Source: Nitrospira sp. (lineage in GTDB: Bacteria > Nitrospirota > Nitrospiria > Nitrospirales > Nitrospiraceae). From it: a DNA stretch of 64,000 nucleotides. The stretch covers positions 1 through 64,000 of the forward strand of contig VGXC01000016.1 of NCBI GenBank assembly GCA_016873495.1, in the 5' to 3' direction. The position numbers were made by a program, and so were the translations under genes. Under the pieces are notes generated by a model, which searched no databases, was not told the origin of the DNA, and saw only the letters and a program-made list of their open reading frames with translations. Positions 63,596 through 64,000 of the stretch are shown here, one piece after another; positions within the stretch are counted from its first letter, which is position 1; every line of letters begins with the position of its first letter.

Positions 63596-64000
63596 ATGAC
63601 AGCGGAGGCTGCTGTGGCCGCACCTGTTCGGCTCCTCGCGGGACTACTTCTCTTCTTGCTCGCCGGTTGCGCCACCCCCTTGGGTGATGCGGCTGGAAGA
63701 GGCGATCTGAAAGCGATGAGCGCGCTGCTGGAGCAGGGGCAAGACGTCAACGAGAAGGACGCCTGCGGGATGAGCGGGGGGGAGACCGCCTTGTTCTGCG
63801 CGGTCTGGTCGGGCAATCAGCCGGTGGTCAAATTCCTGCTAGAGCGTGGCGCCGACGTGAATGCCAAGACCAATTGGAACATGACGCCTCTCGATGCGGC
63901 CGTGGGCAGAGGCGATGTGCAGATGGTCCAGTTCCTGCTGGAGCGGGGGGCGGAAACGAACAACGCGCAGGTCCAGGTCTGCGATTCCGGCGGATTCGAC
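63596..64000 (+). CDS. Ankyrin-repeat lipoprotein (3' end outside window)
   Basis: 135 residues visible, no stop before the window end. A lipoprotein signal (LLAGLLLFLLAGCATPLGD, Cys at about residue 25) is followed by ankyrin repeats: AAGRGDLKAMSALLEQGQDV, then TALFCAVWSGNQPVVKFLLE, and TPLDAAVGRGDVQMVQFLLE with RGADVN/RGAETN ends. Likely a surface or periplasmic protein-binding module. ATG at 63596 has only a weak ribosome site; a GTG six codons later is an alternative. Confidence 0.8.
   Translation, partial: MTAEAAVAAPVRLLAGLLLFLLAGCATPLGDAAGRGDLKAMSALLEQGQDVNEKDACGMSGGETALFCAVWSGNQPVVKFLLERGADVNAKTNWNMTPLDAAVGRGDVQMVQFLLERGAETNNAQVQVCDSGGFD

Overview
The window is a GC-rich bacterial chromosome segment that I read as Nitrospirota (Nitrospira-like). 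This rests on overall gene style, the family of short intergenic hairpin spacers and the exopolysaccharide locus; it is an inference, because no rRNA or other decisive taxonomic marker is present.

Layout. Positions 1-114 hold the 3' end of an IS4-type transposase gene. Positions 156-7966 (minus strand) form a tripartite RND efflux operon: pump, adaptor and two tandem TolC-type outer-membrane channels. Next on the minus strand are a large DUF255/thioredoxin-aldo/keto reductase fusion (8075-11761), a 50-residue secreted Lys/Glu-rich peptide with its own terminator (11888-12040) and a monohaem cytochrome c (12154-12648). Positions 12829-18527 carry housekeeping and hypothetical genes: a J-domain protein, RNase D with two coupled putative lipoproteins, an ArsC/Spx-like protein, small unknown proteins and citrate synthase.

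From 18814 or 19245 to 56179 almost everything is on the plus strand, with many ATGA/GTGA overlaps. This is one ~37 kb Wzx/Wzy-type exopolysaccharide or O-antigen locus. It starts with an ExeA-like AAA ATPase coupled to a variant HD-GYP protein, then Wza (with an extra C-terminal CFI-box-like domain), Wzc (interrupted by an in-frame TAG), an O-antigen ligase/polymerase and a Wzx flippase. It also encodes at least ten glycosyltransferases (one with two frameshifts), five SAM methyltransferases, three paralogous asparagine-synthase-type amidotransferases, a degenerate PHP-like membrane protein and a WbqC / PIG-L deacetylase / DegT aminotransferase trio. A WecA-type initiating phosphotransferase closes it. 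Together these predict assembly of a heavily decorated (amidated, methylated, amino-sugar-containing) polymer on undecaprenyl phosphate. It would be flipped by Wzx, polymerised, and exported under Wza/Wzc control. Nucleotide-sugar synthesis genes and an exosortase are not in the window.

After the locus come mtnA, ndk, a TPR plus PgaB-like lipoprotein, gcvH and lpdA (glycine cleavage / 2-oxoacid dehydrogenase parts), a ComEA-like helix-hairpin-helix protein coupled to tyrS, tRNA-Gly(CCC), and the start of an ankyrin-repeat lipoprotein cut by the window end. Intergenic spaces hold several families of dispersed hairpin repeats, including a ~122-bp inverted-repeat element that has moved into the 5' end of the efflux adaptor gene.
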